From positions 434,001 to 498,000 of the forward strand of contig NZ_JARBFX010000002.1 of the NCBI RefSeq assembly GCF_028863665.1: a stretch of DNA of 64,000 nt, written 5' to 3'. The stretch's first letter is position 1, and each line of letters opens with the position of its first letter. This document shows positions 43,006 through 51,618 of the stretch, piece by piece. Source of the DNA: Aquabacter sediminis. GTDB taxonomy: Bacteria > Pseudomonadota > Alphaproteobacteria > Rhizobiales > Xanthobacteraceae. Below the pieces are notes generated by a model. The model had not been told where the DNA came from. It made no database searches and saw only the letters and a program-made list of their open reading frames with translations. Position numbers and translations under genes: made by a program.

Positions 43006-43794
43006 TCAGGACGCCTCCCGCACCAACCGGGTTCCGAGCGCAAGCTTTCCTGCAAGTTCATTTGCGGCGGCGCTTAGCATGGAGACACGCGAGGGCAGAT
43101 CTTCATTCATGATGCGCGGCAGGGGGCCAGTCAGGCCCACCGCATAAAGGACCTGCCCATCCGCCTGGCGCACCGGCGCGCCAAGCGCGGCGAGCCCCTC
43201 GTCCACCTCGCCGACGCAGGTGGCATAGCCCTGGGCGCGCACGCGGGCGAACTCCTCCCGGATCCAGGCCTCGTCCGTGTGGGTATTTACCGTCAGCTTC
43301 GGCAGGTCGGCGGCCAGCGCCTGGCGGATCACCGCCTCGTTCTGGAAGGCAACGATGGCCTTGCTGGTGGCGGCGGCGTTGGGGGGCATCTCGATGCCCG
43401 GCTGGACATAGCTGCGCCAGCGCACCTCCGGCGCCTGTGAGGCGACCACGAAGACACGACTGCCGACGAGCCGGGTGACGTAGCAGGCCTCGCCCGATTG
43501 CTCCGCCAGCGCCACCAAAACGGGGCGCACCAAAACCTCCAGCCAGCCATCATCGGCAGTGGAGTGCAGCATGCGCGAGAGGCGCGGGCCGATCACATAG
43601 GCCTTGCCTCCCTGCCCTCCCGCCGCCAGCCCCGCCTTCACGAGGCCCTTCAAGAGACGATGTGCGGTGGTCTTGGGCAGATCCGACAATTCCGCCACGT
43701 CGGCCAGAGCGAGGCCGCCGGGAAAACCAGCAATGAGTTCCAAGAGGCGCATGTAGCGCTCAAGTGGGCTTTCCGTGCCTGCCTCGTCCGCCAT
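43006..43794 (-). CDS. IclR-family transcriptional regulator
   Basis: About 262 residues from ATG 43794, which has GGGAGGGAG in front; the frame opens further at 43827. The N-terminal winged helix (YMRLLELIAGFPGGLALADVAELSDLPKTTAHRLLKGLVKAGLA) and C-terminal IclR effector domain (EACYVTRLVGSRVFVVA, GYATCVGEVDEGLAALGAPV) are complete. It is divergent from the branched-chain-type transporter at 43970 and probably regulates that uptake and hydantoinase operon. Between them the region 43795-43969 contains AT-rich sequence (ATATTCCGATTATCGGAATATG near 43865) with a palindromic core. Confidence 0.9.
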   Translation of the reverse strand: MADEAGTESPLERYMRLLELIAGFPGGLALADVAELSDLPKTTAHRLLKGLVKAGLAAGGQGGKAYVIGPRLSRMLHSTADDGWLEVLVRPVLVALAEQSGEACYVTRLVGSRVFVVASQAPEVRWRSYVQPGIEMPPNAAATSKAIVAFQNEAVIRQALAADLPKLTVNTHTDEAWIREEFARVRAQGYATCVGEVDEGLAALGAPVRQADGQVLYAVGLTGPLPRIMNEDLPSRVSMLSAAANELAGKLALGTRLVREAS

Positions 43795-43864
43795 GGCGAC
43801 TCCCTCCCGCCCGGTTGTTGACAGCACCGGGAGAGACTTCTAAGGTTCATTCAATAAACAGAAT

Positions 43865-43887
43865 GATATTCCGATTATCGGAATATG
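43865..43887. promoter_or_regulatory. Palindrome between IclR gene and transporter operon
   Basis: ATATTCCGAT (43867-43876) and ATCGGAATAT (43878-43887) are perfect 10-base inverted arms around a single T. It lies midway between the divergent genes, 73 bases from the IclR start and 83 from the transporter start. It is the natural candidate for the IclR operator, with autoregulation and control of the operon. Confidence 0.7.
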
Positions 43888-43969
43888 TCAAGAGAGCGGT
43901 GCAGGCGGCCGGCACGAAGGTGCAGCCGCTCAACGCAGCCCCCGAAGCCTTTCAACAGAGGGTTCCAAG

Positions 43970-45118
43970 ATGGATTTCACGAGACAGCAGTTTCTGAAGC
44001 TGGCGCTGGCCGCCGGCCTTGCGTCCATCGGGGCGGGCGCGGCCCTGGCCCAGCAGGGAGAGATCCTCGTGGGCGCGACCGTGCCGATGACGGGTCCGCT
44101 CTCCCTGACGGGCAAGCAGTATCACAACTCGCTGCGCATGGCTGAGCAGGACATCAACGCGGCCGGTGGCATCAATGGCCGCAAGGTCAAGTTCGTGTTC
44201 GAGGACACGCAGGCCTCCAACGGCACCGCCGTGAACGCCTTCATGAAGCTGGCGCAGGAGGTGAAGCCCGCCTTCTATTTCCTGTCGAGCTATTCCACCC
44301 AGAACCTGGCCGTGTCGCCCGAGCTGAAGAAGGTGGCGGTTCCCGCCATGTATGCCGGTGGTGCCGACGTGGTGGCGGAGGGCGGCAATGAATGGCTGTT
44401 CCGCGTGCGCCCAGCCGACAGCGTCTCCGCCGCCGGCATGGTCGAGGCCGCCAAGCTGATCGGCGCCAAGAAGCCCGGCATCCTCTTCATCCAGAACGAT
44501 TTCGGCCAGGGCGGCGCGCAGATCGCGGCCAAGCTCTTCGAAGCCGCCGGCACGCCGGTGGTGGGCATGGAGGCCTATGGCCAGAACGACAAGGATTTCT
44601 CCGCCCAGATGCTGGCCCTGCGCAGCAAAGGCGCGGATGCCATCTTGATGTTCGTCTACCCCCAGGATGGCGCGCTGCTCCTGCGGCAGGCGAAGATGCT
44701 GGGCCTGAAGATGCCCATCGTCACCTCATCGGCCGCCCTGGTGCCCGCCGCGCTCCAACTCATCTCGCCCGCAGACCTTGAGAATGTCTCGGGCGTGGTG
44801 GACGCCTATATGGACCCGGCCGCAGGCGGGCGCATGAAGGAGTTCATCGAACGCTACCGGGCCGAGTTCGGCATCGATCCCGATCCCTATGGCCTCGCCT
44901 ATTATGACGGCGCGCTCATCATGGCCGAGGGCATGCGCAAGGTGGGCACCGACCCGAAGGCGCTCCGCGACTGGCTCGCCCAGGTGCGCGACTGGAAGGG
45001 CATCGGCCATGTCTATTCCTTTGATGCCAAGGGCAATGGCGTGCACGATCTCGCCGTGGTGAAGGCCAAGCCCGGCACCAAGACCTTCGAGCTGGTCAAG
45101 ACCATCACGGTCAACTGA
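43970..45118 (+). CDS. Branched-chain amino acid-type ABC transporter substrate-binding protein
   Basis: 382 residues. A signal peptide (residues 1-27, cleavage after ALAQ) precedes a Peripla_BP_6 domain: ILVGATVPMTGPLSLTGKQYHNSLRMAEQDINAAGGINGRKVKFVFEDTQ and the AYGQNDKDFSAQMLALRSKGADAI region. This is the LivK/urea/amide-binding family. Given the hydantoinases downstream, the ligand may be a cyclic amide or N-carbamoyl compound rather than leucine (inference). It is first of the operon behind the palindrome at 43865-43887. Confidence 0.92.
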   Translation: MDFTRQQFLKLALAAGLASIGAGAALAQQGEILVGATVPMTGPLSLTGKQYHNSLRMAEQDINAAGGINGRKVKFVFEDTQASNGTAVNAFMKLAQEVKPAFYFLSSYSTQNLAVSPELKKVAVPAMYAGGADVVAEGGNEWLFRVRPADSVSAAGMVEAAKLIGAKKPGILFIQNDFGQGGAQIAAKLFEAAGTPVVGMEAYGQNDKDFSAQMLALRSKGADAILMFVYPQDGALLLRQAKMLGLKMPIVTSSAALVPAALQLISPADLENVSGVVDAYMDPAAGGRMKEFIERYRAEFGIDPDPYGLAYYDGALIMAEGMRKVGTDPKALRDWLAQVRDWKGIGHVYSFDAKGNGVHDLAVVKAKPGTKTFELVKTITVN

Positions 45119-45130
45119 CCGCTCGGGGAC

Positions 45131-45157
45131 GCGGCCGGCGCCCCCCTCGCCGGCCGC
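45131..45157 (+). other. GC-rich hairpin between binding-protein and permease genes
   Basis: GCGGCCGGCG (45131-45140) pairs perfectly with CGCCGGCCGC (45148-45157) with a 7-base loop, 12 bases after the stop of the binding-protein gene. No U-run follows. Such intercistronic hairpins often stabilise the upstream message so that the binding protein is made in excess. Confidence 0.6.
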
Positions 45158-45249
45158 CTTCCACGTTCAGCAAACGGATATCGCCAAGACCGCCCCGCCG
45201 TCCCGCCCGGAGCCCCGCTCCGGTGCGAACGACACATCGCGAGCCCAGC

Positions 45250-46125
45250 ATGGCAGATTTCATCCAGTTGTTCGTCAACGGGCTCGCGCTCGGCAGCGTC
45301 TATGCGCTGGCCGCCCTGGGCTTCGTGATCGTCTATTCCGCCACCGGCGTGGTGAATTTTGCCGCCGGCCAGTTCGTGATGCTGGGCACCTTCTCGGGTG
45401 TGGCCATGATGGTCAATCTGGGCCTGCCCTGGCCTGTTGGATATGGCGCCGCCTTGCTGGCCATGGTGGCCTTCGGGGTGCTGTTCTTCATCCTGGTCTA
45501 TCTGCCGCTGCGGGCCAGTCCCGTGGTTACCGTCATCATCGGAACCGTGGCGGTGGGCATCATCCTGCAAAATGCGGCGCTGCTGGGCTTCGGCTCCTGG
45601 CCTTTCCGCCTCACCTCGCCGCTGGAAGGGGTCACCCTCGACATTGCCGGCGCGGTCATCACCGCCCATGCAGCGCTCACCGTCGTGGTCACGGCGGTGC
45701 TGGTGGGCCTCATCTGGCTGCTGTTCTACCGCACGGCGCTCGGCATCGGCATGCGGGCGGTGGCACAGGACATCGAAGCCGCCCGCCTCATGGGGCTGAA
45801 TGTCAACCTGCTGCTGGCGCTCACCTGGGTGCTGGCCGCTGTGCTGGCCGGCATTGCCGGCCTGCTGCTTGGCCCCATGTGGTTCGCCGACGTGAACATG
45901 GGCGATCCCATCGCGCTCAAGGCTTTCGCGGCCACCATCATCGGCGGCTTCGGCAGCCTGCCGGGAGCCATTGCCGGCGGCCTCATCGTCGGCTTGACCG
46001 AACTTCTGGGCGCTTCCTACATCTCCTCGGCCTACAAGGACCTTATCGCCTTCGTCGTGATGATCCTCTTCCTGCTCGTGCGCCCGCAGGGCGTGTTCGG
46101 CGAGCGCATCCAGGACAGGGGCTGA
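45250..46125 (+). CDS. livH: Branched-chain-type ABC transporter permease, LivH-like
   Basis: 291 residues. N-terminal FVNGLALGSVYALAALGFVIVYSATGVVNFAAGQFVMLG is the LivH signature, and MRAVAQDIEAARLMGLNVN is the cytoplasmic coupling loop. About eight hydrophobic segments. ATG 45250 is chosen over a further upstream frame start at 45223. It pairs with the LivM-like permease three bases downstream. Confidence 0.92.
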   Translation: MADFIQLFVNGLALGSVYALAALGFVIVYSATGVVNFAAGQFVMLGTFSGVAMMVNLGLPWPVGYGAALLAMVAFGVLFFILVYLPLRASPVVTVIIGTVAVGIILQNAALLGFGSWPFRLTSPLEGVTLDIAGAVITAHAALTVVVTAVLVGLIWLLFYRTALGIGMRAVAQDIEAARLMGLNVNLLLALTWVLAAVLAGIAGLLLGPMWFADVNMGDPIALKAFAATIIGGFGSLPGAIAGGLIVGLTELLGASYISSAYKDLIAFVVMILFLLVRPQGVFGERIQDRG

Positions 46126-46128
46126 ACC

Positions 46129-47088
46129 ATGCGGATGCGCCATCCCCTCCTCGCCGCCCTTGTCATCCTCGTTCTTGGCGGGTTGCTTTCCCTGGTGCTC
46201 GCCGACTACAGGCTGCGGCTCCTGAATGTGTCGGTGATCTCCGCCATCGCCGTCATCGGCTTCAATTTCGCCTTCGGCCTGGCCGGCCTGATCTCGCTGG
46301 GCAGTGCCGCCTTCGTGGGGTTCGGCGCCTATACGCTGGCCATCCTGACCACCACGGCAGGCTGGTCGCCCTGGCTGGCCATGATCGTCGCCATCGTGGT
46401 GACCACGCTCTTCGCGGCGATCATCGGCACGCCATTGCTGCGGCTGAAGGGGCACTATCTGGCGCTGGCGACGCTCGGGCTGAATGTCAGCTTCACCATC
46501 GTGGCCACCAATTGGATCAGCCTCACCGGCGGCACCAACGGCATTTCCAACATTCCGGGGCTGAGCCTTGCGGGCTTCGCCTTCGATGACGAGCGGCGCT
46601 TCCTGTGGCTCGCCCTTTTCTTCCTGGCGCTCTGCGCGGCCATCGCCATCGCGCTCCAGCACTCCCGTCATGGCCGCGCCATGATGGCGGTGCGCGACGA
46701 CGAGACCGCCGCGCGCATGATCGGCATCGACGTGACGCGGGTGAAGATCGCGGCGCTGTGCCTGTCGGCGGCGTTCGCCGGCCTCGCCGGCGTCTTGTTC
46801 GCCACCCACATGCGCTTCGTGGCGCCGGAGGATTTCAACTACGCCCACTCCATCGTCTATCTGGCGATGCTGATCGTGGGCGGCGAGGGGTCCGTGGCGG
46901 GGGCCATCATCGGCGCGGTGCTGCTGACCTTCCTGCCGGAATGGCTGCGCTTCCTGGGCGACGCTTACCTCGCCTTCTTCGGCCTGATGCTGCTCCTGAT
47001 CCTCATCTTCCTTCCCACCGGTCTCGTCGGTCTGGTCGGCCGCGTGCGGGACCTCGCGAAGAAGACTGCGAAGAGGTCGACGCCATGA
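46129..47088 (+). CDS. livM: Branched-chain-type ABC transporter permease, LivM-like
   Basis: 319 residues with about ten hydrophobic stretches. ISAIAVIGFNFAFGLAGLISLGSAAFVGFGAYT and the loop GRAMMAVRDDETAARMIGIDVTRVKIAALCLSAAFAGLAGVL are typical of LivM. It forms the channel with LivH. Its stop overlaps the LivG-like start by four bases. Confidence 0.93.
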   Translation: MRMRHPLLAALVILVLGGLLSLVLADYRLRLLNVSVISAIAVIGFNFAFGLAGLISLGSAAFVGFGAYTLAILTTTAGWSPWLAMIVAIVVTTLFAAIIGTPLLRLKGHYLALATLGLNVSFTIVATNWISLTGGTNGISNIPGLSLAGFAFDDERRFLWLALFFLALCAAIAIALQHSRHGRAMMAVRDDETAARMIGIDVTRVKIAALCLSAAFAGLAGVLFATHMRFVAPEDFNYAHSIVYLAMLIVGGEGSVAGAIIGAVLLTFLPEWLRFLGDAYLAFFGLMLLLILIFLPTGLVGLVGRVRDLAKKTAKRSTP

Positions 47089-47808
47089 CATTGCTCCAGG
47101 CGCGCGCAATCTCGAAGCGATATGGCGGGCTGATGGCCCTGACCGACGTGGACTTCACCGTTGCGGCGGGGGAATTCGTCGCCGTCATCGGCCCCAATGG
47201 GGCGGGCAAGTCCACCTTCCTGAATGTGCTGACAGGGCTCGACCTCCCAACCACCGGCACGGTCCACTTTGATGGCCGGGACATCACCCGCACGCCCACC
47301 CACGGCCGCATCCGGGCGGGCCTCGGGCGCACCTTCCAGCATGGCCGGCTGTTTCCGCGCCTCACGGTGCTGGAGAACGTGATGACCGGCGCGGCCATCC
47401 AGCCCCGCCGCAGCGAACGCCAGTTGCGGGAGGACTCGCTCGCGATCCTCGCCCGCATGGGCCTTGCCGACGCGGCGGACCGCATGGTGGGCGCCCTCTC
47501 CTATGGCCAGCGCCGCATGGTGGAATTGTGCCGGGCGCTCGCTTGCGGCCCCCGCCTCCTCCTCCTCGACGAGCCGGCCGCCGGTCTCAATTTGGGAGAA
47601 GTGGAACTGCTGATGGAGCGCCTCACGGCGCTGCGGGCGGAGCACAGCCTCGCCGTGGTCCTCATCGAGCACAATATGGGCATGGTCATGCGGCTCGCCG
47701 AGCGCATCCTGGTGCTGAATTTCGGCTGCCGCATCGCCGAGGGTACGCCGGCGCAGGTGCAGAGCGATCCCGCCGTCCTGTCCGCTTATCTCGGGGAGGG
47801 CTACAGCC

Positions 47809-47822
<14 letters not shown>
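47085..47822 (+). CDS. livG: Branched-chain-type ABC transporter ATP-binding protein, LivG-like
   Basis: 245 residues. Walker A GPNGAGKST, the LivG-type GLGRTFQHGRLFPRLTVLENVM region, signature LSYGQRRMVELCRAL and Walker B LLLLDEPAAGLN are present, with switch histidine in IEHNMGMVM. The signature has Tyr in place of the second Gly pair (LSYGQ), which is common in this family. It overlaps the LivF-like gene by 14 bases. Confidence 0.93.
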
Positions 47823-48516
<694 letters not shown>

Positions 48517-48540
48517 ACCGGCGCCGACGGAGTGTCATCC

Positions 48541-49857
48541 ATGACCTATCCCGACCCCTCCTCCCGCTCCCAGGCCCTCTATAACCGCGCCCTGAAGAGC
48601 CTGCCCGGCGGCAATACCCGCACCACCGTCTTCATGAAGCCCTATCCGGTCTATGCGGCACGGGGCGAAGGCTGCCGGGTGATCGATGTGGACGGCGTAT
48701 CGCGCATCGACTGCATCAACAATTTCACTGCCGGCATCCATGGCCACGCCCATCCGCGCCTGGTGGAGGCGGCCACCCGGCAGATCGCGCTCGGCAGCGC
48801 CTTCGGTATGCCCACCGAGGCGGAGATCGACCTCGCCGAACTGCTCGCCGAACGCCTCGACAGCGTCGACCATGTGCGCTTCTGCAATTCCGGCACCGAG
48901 GCGGTGATGATGGCGCTGAAAGCGGCGCGCGCCTATACGGGCCGCGCCCGCATCGCCAAGTGCGAGGGGGCCTATCACGGCTCCTATGACTATGCCGAAG
49001 TGAGCCTCGATCCCGGCCCGGAAACCTGGGGAGCCAATGCGCCGGTCTCTGTGGCCTATGCCAAGGGCACGCCGCCCAACGTGCTCGCCGACACCCTCAC
49101 CTTGCCCTTTAACGATGTGGACGCGGCGGTCAGCCTCATCCGGGAACATGGGCAGGACCTTGCCTGCATCCTGGTGGACCCCATGCCCAACCGGGCGGGC
49201 CTGGTGCCGGCGGACCGGGCCTATCTTGAGGCCCTGCGGGAGGTGTCCCGCGAAGTGGGCGCCCTTCTCATCTTCGACGAGGTCATCACCTTCCGCCTTG
49301 GCTACAAGGGGGCGCAGGGCCTGTGGGGCATCCGGCCGGATCTGACCACTCTCGGCAAGATCATCGGCGGCGGCTTTCCCGTGGGCGCGGTGTCGGGTGG
49401 GGCTGAGTTCATGGCCGTGTTCGATCCCACCTCCGGCAAGCCGGCCTTGCCCCATGGCGGCACCTTCTCGGCCAATCCGGTCACCATGCGGGCCGGCCAT
49501 GCGGCCATGGAGATGCTGGATGAGGCCGCCTTCGCCCGCCTCGATGCCATCGGCGAGCGCATGCGCGCCGGCACCAACGAAGCCTTCGCCCGTCATGGCG
49601 TGCCTGGCCGCGCGGTGGGTCTCGGCTCGCTGGCCAAGATCCATTTCACCGACCGGCCAGTGCGCGATTATCGCAGCGCCTACCAGACCCCGCAGGAAGC
49701 CGCACGCCTCGCCCGCTTCAATCTGGGCCTCCTGAATCGAGGGGTGCTCGCGGCCGGCTATGGCCTCTTTGCCCTCTCGACCCCCATGAGCGACGGCGAT
49801 CTCGACCACATCGTCGAAGCCATCTCGGCCTCCATCGCCGACGTGGCGGCCATGTAA
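48541..49857 (+). CDS. Class III PLP aminotransferase (glutamate-1-semialdehyde aminomutase-like)
   Basis: 438 residues. The class III fold is clear: RFCNSGTEAVMMALKAARAYTGR, IAKCEGAYHGSYD, LLIFDEVITFRLGYKGAQ and the PLP lysine in LGKIIGGGFPVGAV. The family includes HemL but also D-phenylglycine and other catabolic aminotransferases and racemases. Its place in a transporter-hydantoinase operon argues against haem synthesis. ATG 48541 is chosen because GGAG at 48529-48532 is eight bases in front; GTG 48532 is the longer option. Its probable job is to remove or move the amino group of the compound released by the hydantoinase. Confidence 0.88.
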   Translation: MTYPDPSSRSQALYNRALKSLPGGNTRTTVFMKPYPVYAARGEGCRVIDVDGVSRIDCINNFTAGIHGHAHPRLVEAATRQIALGSAFGMPTEAEIDLAELLAERLDSVDHVRFCNSGTEAVMMALKAARAYTGRARIAKCEGAYHGSYDYAEVSLDPGPETWGANAPVSVAYAKGTPPNVLADTLTLPFNDVDAAVSLIREHGQDLACILVDPMPNRAGLVPADRAYLEALREVSREVGALLIFDEVITFRLGYKGAQGLWGIRPDLTTLGKIIGGGFPVGAVSGGAEFMAVFDPTSGKPALPHGGTFSANPVTMRAGHAAMEMLDEAAFARLDAIGERMRAGTNEAFARHGVPGRAVGLGSLAKIHFTDRPVRDYRSAYQTPQEAARLARFNLGLLNRGVLAAGYGLFALSTPMSDGDLDHIVEAISASIADVAAM

Positions 49858-49900
49858 TCTCATCCCCCAAGTCCCGCTTGCAACCGATGCGCGAGGGCCG

Positions 49901-49920
49901 CGGCGTCCCACCGGACGCCG
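49901..49920 (+). other. Intercistronic hairpin before hydantoinase B gene
   Basis: CGGCGTCC (49901-49908) pairs perfectly with GGACGCCG (49913-49920) around CACC. It lies in the 97-base gap after the aminotransferase stop. No U-run follows, so it may modulate mRNA stability or translation of the next gene. Confidence 0.5.
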
Positions 49921-49954
49921 GATGCCCGTGCACACGCGACGAAAAGGCATGCCC

Positions 49955-51616
49955 ATGTCGACCGCGGTCGATCCCATCACGCGCTCCGTCGTCCAGCACC
50001 GTCTCTCCTCCATCGTGGCGGAGATGGGGGAGGCGATGCTGCGGACCTCCTATTCCCAGATCCTCAATTCCAGCCGCGACTTCTCCATCGGCATCTGCGA
50101 CACCCGCTCCCGGCTGATCGCCCAGGCGGACCATATCCCCGTCCATGTGGGCGCCCTGCCTTGGGCGACGCGGGCGGTGGAGGCGCGGTTCGACGACATC
50201 GCCCCCGGCGACGTGTTCCTGCTGAACGACCCCTATCATGGCGGCAGTCATCTGCCGGACCTCACCGCCTTCGTCCCCGTGTTCGCGCAGGGCCGGCGCA
50301 TGCTGTGGACCATCGTGCGCGCCCACCAGAGCGACATCGGCGGCGCCACCCATGGCGGCTATAATCCGCAGGCCAGCGAAATCTGGCAGGAGGGCCTGCG
50401 CGTGCCCCCCGTCCGGCTCTATGACGCGGGCAAGCTGCGGGCGGACTTTCTCGACCTCTTGGCCCTCAATGTGCGCAATCCCCGCGACTTCCGGGGCGAC
50501 CTTGCCGCCATGGTTGGGGCCGCGCACCTCGGCCAGCGCCAGCTCGAAAAGCTGTTCGCCGAGTTCGGGCTCGACATGGTGGAGCGCGCTGTGGAGGCCA
50601 TCCTGGACGCCGCCGAGCACCAGACCCGCACGGTGGTGGCCGGCTGGCGGGACGGCGTCTTCGAAGGTGAGGCTTTCCTCGACGATGACGGCCACACCCG
50701 CACGGACCTGCGAATCGCCGCTCGCGTCACCAAGTCGGGAAGCGACATTGAGGTGGACCTCACCCAGTCCGATCCGCAAACGGACCGGTTCGTGAATTCC
50801 TCCCACGCCAATACCCAGGCGGCCGTGGCCATGGCGTTCGCCTATCTCATCGACCCGCAGACGCCCAAGAATGACGGCGCGCTCCGCCCGCTGAAGGTGG
50901 TTCTGAAGCAAGGCACCATCGTGTGGGCCGATCCCGGCCGCCCCGTGACCATGTGCACCAGCCATCCCTCCAACGAGATCGTGGAGGCGGTCATCAAGGC
51001 CATGGCCCAATGCTGCCCGGACCGGGCCATGGCGGGCTGGAGCCGGCGCTTCCGCGTGGCGATCCAGGGAGAGGATCCGCGCAACGGCCGCCCCTTCATC
51101 TGGCACATGTTCCAGGCCCGGCCAGGGGGTGGCGCCTCGCCGGGGGGCGATGGATGGTCGTCCATTGGCGAATGGCACACGGTGGGCGGCATCAAGTTCG
51201 GCCCCATCGAGGTGGCCGAGGCGCGTTTTCCTCTGCATTTCCGCCACCACGAGTTTCGCCCGGATTCCGGGGGACGTGGACAGCACCGCGGCGGCCTCGG
51301 CGTGGCGCTCGATTTGGTGCTGGAGACAGAGAAGCCCGCGCTCGCCAACACCGCCGGCGACGGCGCGCGCCACGGCGCCTGCGGCCTCCAGGGTGGCGAG
51401 GACGGCGTGCCTCACGCCTATCGCCTCCTCTCTGAGGGCCACCCGCCCCGGCCGTTGAAGACCAAGGAAGTGGGCATCGAGCTTCGCCCGGGCGACATGC
51501 TGGAAATCCGCTCGGCCGGCGGGGGCGGATGGGGACCGGCGGAGAAGCGGGCGGCGGCGGCGCACGCGCGCGATCTGGCCCAGGGCCTTGTTACGATCAC
51601 CCGGAAGGAACAGTGA
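49955..51616 (+). CDS. Hydantoinase B / oxoprolinase family protein (HyuB-like)
   Basis: 553 residues. It has the Hydantoinase_B pattern: RLSSIVAEMGEAMLRTSYSQILNSSRDFSIGICD, PGDVFLLNDPYHGGSHLPDL, THGGYNPQASEIWQEGLRVPPVRLYDAGKL, and the C-terminal GRGQHRGGLGVALDL plus RSAGGGGWG. Together with HyuA it forms ATP-dependent enzymes that open hydantoins, 5-oxoproline or N-methylhydantoin, or carboxylate ketones. ATG 49955 is chosen from several in-frame ATGs (49949, 49922), as AAAAGG lies seven bases in front. It is two bases from the HyuA gene. Confidence 0.92.
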   Translation: MSTAVDPITRSVVQHRLSSIVAEMGEAMLRTSYSQILNSSRDFSIGICDTRSRLIAQADHIPVHVGALPWATRAVEARFDDIAPGDVFLLNDPYHGGSHLPDLTAFVPVFAQGRRMLWTIVRAHQSDIGGATHGGYNPQASEIWQEGLRVPPVRLYDAGKLRADFLDLLALNVRNPRDFRGDLAAMVGAAHLGQRQLEKLFAEFGLDMVERAVEAILDAAEHQTRTVVAGWRDGVFEGEAFLDDDGHTRTDLRIAARVTKSGSDIEVDLTQSDPQTDRFVNSSHANTQAAVAMAFAYLIDPQTPKNDGALRPLKVVLKQGTIVWADPGRPVTMCTSHPSNEIVEAVIKAMAQCCPDRAMAGWSRRFRVAIQGEDPRNGRPFIWHMFQARPGGGASPGGDGWSSIGEWHTVGGIKFGPIEVAEARFPLHFRHHEFRPDSGGRGQHRGGLGVALDLVLETEKPALANTAGDGARHGACGLQGGEDGVPHAYRLLSEGHPPRPLKTKEVGIELRPGDMLEIRSAGGGGWGPAEKRAAAAHARDLAQGLVTITRKEQ

Positions 51617-51618
51617 CC

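Noticed and set aside
42849-43112. 87-residue open frame across tRNA-Leu
   Set aside because: It is the in-frame reading of the tRNA; the cloverleaf is complete, so no protein is called.
45013-47109. 698-residue open frame on the minus strand opposite livH/livM
   Set aside because: Composition is dominated by Glu/Gln/His/Asp/Gly typical of antisense of hydrophobic membrane genes; no motif.
48541-49857. Class III aminotransferase as HemL (glutamate-1-semialdehyde aminomutase of haem synthesis)
   Set aside because: It sits inside a transporter/hydantoinase operon, and alphaproteobacteria make 5-aminolevulinate mainly by HemA condensation of glycine and succinyl-CoA.
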